Assembly: GCA_963786805.1 (NCBI GenBank)
Contig: CAWBAK010000007.1
Location: 1 to 64,000 of the forward strand
Length of the DNA stretch: 64,000 bases
Reading direction: 5' to 3'
Origin: CALGFI01 sp963786805
Lineage (GTDB): Bacteria; Actinomycetota; UBA4738; HRBIN12
In this document: positions 60,896 through 64,000 of the stretch, piece after piece
How the letters are laid out: each line of letters starts with the position of its first letter
Position numbering within the stretch: the stretch's first letter is position 1
The notes under the pieces: model-generated
Told to the model about the DNA's origin: nothing
The model's input: only the letters and a program-made list of their open reading frames with translations
Databases searched by the model: none
Program-made: the position numbers and the translations under genes

Positions 60896-61567
60896 GTGAG
60901 CGAACGAACCGACAGCCCGCTCAACAAGCTTCAGCGACCCTCGTCCCTGCGCGAGCTGGCCTACGACCGTCTCCGCCACGAGCTTCTGCCGGGCGGCTCG
61001 CTCCACGGAGCCGAGCGCCTGGTCGAGCGCGAACTGGCGGATCGTTTCGCGATGAGCCGGACACCGGTCCGTGACGCGCTCCGACGGCTCGCGATCGCGG
61101 GGATCGTCGAGCCGATCGCCGGTGGCGGCTATACCCGTCGCCGCGTCACGCTCCGGGAGGTCGAAGAGCTCCACGAGCTGCTCTCGCTCCTCGAGCCGGT
61201 GGCGGTGCACATGGCGGCGGGGAGGGAACCGGCGGTCGTGGACGCACTCCTTGCCTCGGAGGCCGTGACGGCCCGCGACGCCTCGCCGACCGCGAACACA
61301 CGGTTCCACGTCGCCGTCGCCGAAGCCTCCGGGAACCTCGTGCTCGCCCGCGTCGTCGCGACGCTCAACGAACGGCTCGCGGCGGAGCACCAGCTCGTCG
61401 AACCGAACGATGACCCCGACGAGCTCGCGAGCGGCCACGATCACATCGTCGACTGGCTTCGCAGGCAGGACCCCGAGGGAGCCGCCGCCGCGATGCGCCG
61501 GCACATCGACCTCGGACGGGAAGTCCTGTCTCGCCATCTTCGCAGTGAGGGGTTGGTCGAAGGGTGA
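60896..61567 (+). CDS. GntR-family (FCD) transcriptional regulator 1
   Basis: A 223-residue regulator: N-terminal winged helix (LAYDRLRHELLPGGSLHGAERLVERELADRFAMSRTPVRDALRRLAIAGIVEPIAGGGYTRRRV) and an FCD all-helical effector domain (ELHELLSLLEPVAVHMAAG; NTRFHVAVAEASGNLVLARVV; HDHIVDWLRRQDPEGAAAAMRRHI) with histidines that usually bind a metal and ligand. GTG at 60896 behind GGGGGAGAC. It probably represses the divergent run via the motifs in the intergenic region. Its stop overlaps the start of the tandem nitrilase gene (GTGA). Confidence 0.88.
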   Translation: MSERTDSPLNKLQRPSSLRELAYDRLRHELLPGGSLHGAERLVERELADRFAMSRTPVRDALRRLAIAGIVEPIAGGGYTRRRVTLREVEELHELLSLLEPVAVHMAAGREPAVVDALLASEAVTARDASPTANTRFHVAVAEASGNLVLARVVATLNERLAAEHQLVEPNDDPDELASGHDHIVDWLRRQDPEGAAAAMRRHIDLGREVLSRHLRSEGLVEG

Positions 61568-63186
61568 CGACGGTTCGCGTAGCCTGCGCCCAGCTCGTCG
61601 CGCGAGACCTTGACGACTGCGAGCGCGCGTTGGAGGAAGCGCTCGCCGCCGTCGCCGAGGCGGCTGCGGTCGGCGCGGACCTCGTCGTCCTCCCGGAGTG
61701 CTCCTATCCCGCGTACGTCCTGGCCGATCCCGCTACCGATGTCTCCGTCCGTCCAGACGCCGAGTTGGAGCAGCTGTTCGGGGCCGCCGCGGCGGAGCGT
61801 GGCATCTGGCTCGCGGTCGGCCTCGCGCAGGGCTGGCAGCCGGGTGCGCGAGACGCTCGGAACGCGGCGCTCATGTTCGGGCCCGACGGCACGGTTCACC
61901 TCCGAACCGCCAAGCGGCTCCTCTGGGATTTCGACAGCCAGTGGTTCGCGCCGGGCGGCATGGCCGACCCGGTCGGCTGGCCGCACTCGGCCGGTGACGA
62001 AGCGAGCTCGATCGGCATGCTGGTGTGCGCAGACGCTCGCATGCCCGAGATCGCGCGCTCGCTCGCCGTGGGTGGTGCACGCTTGATCCTCGATCCGACC
62101 GCGTGGGTGGCGACCGGAAGAGACACCGCATCGCTCCAGAACCTGCAGCCCGAATACCTCATGTCGGTTCGAGCGCTGGAGAACGGCGTGTGGATCGCGG
62201 CCTCGGACAAGGTCGGGATGGAACGCGGCGCGGTCGTCTATGCCGGGCAGAGCTGCGTGATCGCTCCCGACGGGTCCATCGCCGCCATGGCCTCGACCGA
62301 CGAACCGGAGATCGTCTGGGCCGACATCGATCTGGCGGCGGCCACCGGCCCACCCGTGCCCCGTCGTCCCGAGCTGTACGGACCGATCGCGGCTCCTCAC
62401 GCCGGTTCCGAGGCCGAGAGCCGGCTCGCGACGCCGGTCGATGCGGCTCGATCGGTGGTTCGGCTGGGGCTGTTGCAGTCGGGATCGTCGATGGACGCGG
62501 CCGCGCTCGAGTCGCGTTTCGCGAACCTCCGCACGACGGCTCGAGCGCTCCGTCTCGGCATCGTGGCCGGCATCGCCACCGCCGAGACGAGCGAGGCAGC
62601 CTCGCTTGCGCGTTCGGTCTCCAGAGACCTGGAGACGGTGAGCGTGATCGCCGCCGCCGACGAGCAGGGCCGGATGACGGCGCTCCATGTGTCGATGGGT
62701 GGCGCCGTAACGACCGCCGGCAGGACGCACGGGTCCGGCGCCGAACTCGGGGGCGTGCTGGAGGCGAGGACCTGGGACGTTGGGCCGCTGCGCGTCGGCG
62801 CGCTCGTGGGGCCGGAAGGACTCGTCCCGGAGGTCTGCAGGATCGTGACGCTCCAAGGGGCGGAGCTCCTGCTGTGGGCCGCCGACGCGGACACGCCTCG
62901 TCCGTTGGACGTCGCCCGGGTTCGCGCGGTCGAGAACCGCGTCTGGGTCGGCATCATCGTGCCGACCGGAAGCTCGTCTGAGGTGGACGAACCGCTGTCG
63001 GCGCTCGTCGACCCGGACGGAAGGGTGGTCGCGATCGGCCTTCGCGGTCGCGACCATCTGGTGGCCGGCACGGTCAACGTCGCGACGGCTCGCCTCAAGC
63101 AGATGGCTCCCGGGACGGACGTCCTGCAGGGACGACAACCGGATACGTACACGATCTTGACCGACGCGTCGGCGGTGCGAACGTGA
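61564..63186 (+). CDS. Tandem nitrilase-fold protein, second domain degenerate
   Basis: A 540-residue protein with two nitrilase-superfamily domains. The first (1-275) has a complete triad: Glu45 (LVVLPECSYPAY), Lys117 (LRTAKRLLWDFDSQWF) and Cys155 (GMLVCADARMPEIARSL). The second (about 298-525) follows the same strand order (VVRLGLLQSGSS; VGALVGPEGLVPEVCRIVTLQGAELLLWA; ARVRAVENRVWVGIIVPTGS), but the catalytic Cys position is Gly415 and the others are not conserved, so it is probably a pseudo-enzyme domain for oligomerisation or regulation. GTG at 61564 overlaps the GntR stop. Confidence 0.85.
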   Translation: MTTVRVACAQLVARDLDDCERALEEALAAVAEAAAVGADLVVLPECSYPAYVLADPATDVSVRPDAELEQLFGAAAAERGIWLAVGLAQGWQPGARDARNAALMFGPDGTVHLRTAKRLLWDFDSQWFAPGGMADPVGWPHSAGDEASSIGMLVCADARMPEIARSLAVGGARLILDPTAWVATGRDTASLQNLQPEYLMSVRALENGVWIAASDKVGMERGAVVYAGQSCVIAPDGSIAAMASTDEPEIVWADIDLAAATGPPVPRRPELYGPIAAPHAGSEAESRLATPVDAARSVVRLGLLQSGSSMDAAALESRFANLRTTARALRLGIVAGIATAETSEAASLARSVSRDLETVSVIAAADEQGRMTALHVSMGGAVTTAGRTHGSGAELGGVLEARTWDVGPLRVGALVGPEGLVPEVCRIVTLQGAELLLWAADADTPRPLDVARVRAVENRVWVGIIVPTGSSSEVDEPLSALVDPDGRVVAIGLRGRDHLVAGTVNVATARLKQMAPGTDVLQGRQPDTYTILTDASAVRT

Positions 63187-63869
63187 ACCGGATCTCGCTC
63201 GCCGACGGCGCCTACGAGGAGTTGCGCTCCGCGATCGTGGGAGGTCGGCTGACCCCCGGCACGCTCGTCGTGGAAACCGACCTCGCGCAGATGCTCGGCG
63301 TGAGCCGGACACCGGTTCGCGAGGCGCTCCTGCGACTGGAGCTCGAGGGATATCTGGTGCGACAGCCGGGGGGACGCTTGGTGGTGCACTGGCACACGAA
63401 GAAGGGCCTGGACGACTTGTACCTCGTTCGGGAGCTGCTCGAAGGGTACGCGGCGAGGTTGGCCGCCTCCCGGATCTCCGACCAGGAGCTCGATCAGATG
63501 GATGCGCTGCTCGAGGCGGACATCGACGCCTATCGGCATCACCGGATCGAGCAGCTCGCGCAGCTGAACGAGCAGATCCACGGCTTGTTCCTCGAGGCGT
63601 CTCGGAACCGCACCCTCAAGGATCTCGTCGCCGAGCTGCGGCAGCGCATCCACGGCCTCGCGCTCTTCGTCGTCGGCCGCGGTGAGGACCAGCAGCGATT
63701 CGTCCAGGACCATGCCGAGCTCGCGCAACTACTCCGTGAGGGCGACGGCGAGGGTGCGGAGGTCCTGATCCGCCGGCACATCCGTTCTGCGGAGGACGTC
63801 CTGCTCGAAGGGCTCGACACGCCTGACGCCGCCGCCTCGCAAGCGAACGAAGGACCCGCGGCGACGTGA
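63183..63869 (+). CDS. GntR-family (FCD) transcriptional regulator 2
   Basis: A 228-residue regulator with winged helix (AYEELRSAIVGGRLTPGTLVVETDLAQMLGVSRTPVREALLRLELEGYLVRQPGGRLVVHW) and an FCD domain (LYLVRELLEGYAARLAASRIS; LNEQIHGLFLEASRNRTLKDLVAELRQRIHG; DHAELAQLLREGDGEGAEVLIRRHI). Having two FCD regulators in one operon suggests separate control of two branches. Start GTG overlaps the nitrilase stop, and its own stop overlaps the next gene. Confidence 0.88.
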   Translation: MNRISLADGAYEELRSAIVGGRLTPGTLVVETDLAQMLGVSRTPVREALLRLELEGYLVRQPGGRLVVHWHTKKGLDDLYLVRELLEGYAARLAASRISDQELDQMDALLEADIDAYRHHRIEQLAQLNEQIHGLFLEASRNRTLKDLVAELRQRIHGLALFVVGRGEDQQRFVQDHAELAQLLREGDGEGAEVLIRRHIRSAEDVLLEGLDTPDAAASQANEGPAAT

Positions 63870-64000
63870 CCTTCGAGCTCGGGATCGAGGGTGGAACCGT
63901 GGTGACGCCGCAGAGCCGATCGGCGCTCAACGTCTACGTCGCGGGGGGTACGATCGCCGCCGTCACGGCCGACCGGCTCGAGGCGTCCGAACGCGTCGAC
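63866..64000 (+). CDS. Dihydropyrimidinase/allantoinase-like enzyme, N-terminal part
   Basis: The first 45 codons of a gene cut by the window end. The product starts MTFELGIEGGTVVTPQSRSALNVYVAGGTIAAVTADRLEASERVD, the standard beginning of cyclic-amidohydrolases (hydantoinase, dihydropyrimidinase, allantoinase, dihydroorotase), with the xIxGGTVVTP...DVxVxxGxIAAV pattern. The GTG start overlaps the GntR stop (GTGA). The metal-binding HxH should follow just past the window. Confidence 0.7.
   Translation, partial: MTFELGIEGGTVVTPQSRSALNVYVAGGTIAAVTADRLEASERVD

Overview
The window is a high-GC bacterial chromosome segment. The gene content fits Actinomycetota, probably an uncultured soil or sediment lineage: a deazaflavin (F420)-type nitroreductase, a UvrD2-like helicase with a C-terminal HRDC domain, many GTG/TTG starts, GTGA/ATGA gene overlaps, and partner-switching STAS/HATPase proteins. 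The genus cannot be read from the sequence. No rRNA, tRNA, CRISPR array, transposase or origin was recognised.

Layout. 0-8.3 kb: surface and stress genes (a secreted RTX-type protein, small membrane and zinc-ribbon proteins, a lipoprotein, a deazaflavin-dependent oxidoreductase, an SRPBCC protein, a sigma/anti-sigma pair, a secreted lactonase-like propeller). 8.5-15.7 kb: an accessory stretch with three clear toxin-antitoxin pairs (HicAB, RES/Xre, PIN/Phd), a fourth possible pair, a truncated gene copy, a diverged 120-bp repeat and frameshifted genes. 15.7-18.1 kb: an amidohydrolase and a uracil-DNA-glycosylase-like protein. 18.1-28.3 kb: one long minus-strand operon encoding a SLATT membrane protein, a small beta-rich protein, a metallopeptidase, a second HExxH protein, a lone contractile-tail sheath protein, a long patatin phospholipase and a KAP-type P-loop NTPase. 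This is the best candidate in the window for an undescribed conflict or injection-related system.

28.4-45.7 kb: envelope and signalling genes: bactofilin, a USP-USP-Rieske fusion, a TolB-like propeller, an alpha/beta-hydrolase-adenylate cyclase fusion divergent from SulP-STAS-cyclic-nucleotide-binding transporters (one followed by a 1.4-kb tandem partial duplication), a HATPase/STAS pair, a cupin, an iron-permease-family protein, and a MerR-REC regulator overlapping a two-domain KaiC-like ATPase. 45.7-47.7 kb: the UvrD2-like helicase.

47.7-64 kb: an intact catabolic locus around a divergent promoter at 60.65-60.90 kb. The minus-strand run encodes a nitrilase-family amidase, FdrA and a DUF1116 protein, an Atz/Trz/SsnA-type deaminase, a BMP-family nucleoside-type ABC importer, an isochorismatase-family amidohydrolase, a DUF2877 protein and an alpha/beta hydrolase. 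FdrA, DUF1116 and DUF2877 are the three components known from oxamate carbamoyltransferase. The plus-strand run encodes two GntR/FCD regulators, a tandem-nitrilase protein and the start of a hydantoinase/allantoinase-like enzyme. A shared 15-bp operator-like motif occurs at the divergent promoter and upstream of the deaminase gene. Together they suggest import of a nitrogen heterocycle or ureide, ring opening, deamidation and recovery of carbamoyl phosphate.

About ten coding regions between 8.6 and 44.2 kb are interrupted by single-base shifts, while 45-64 kb is clean. Whether these are genuine decay or indel errors in the assembly cannot be settled from the sequence.
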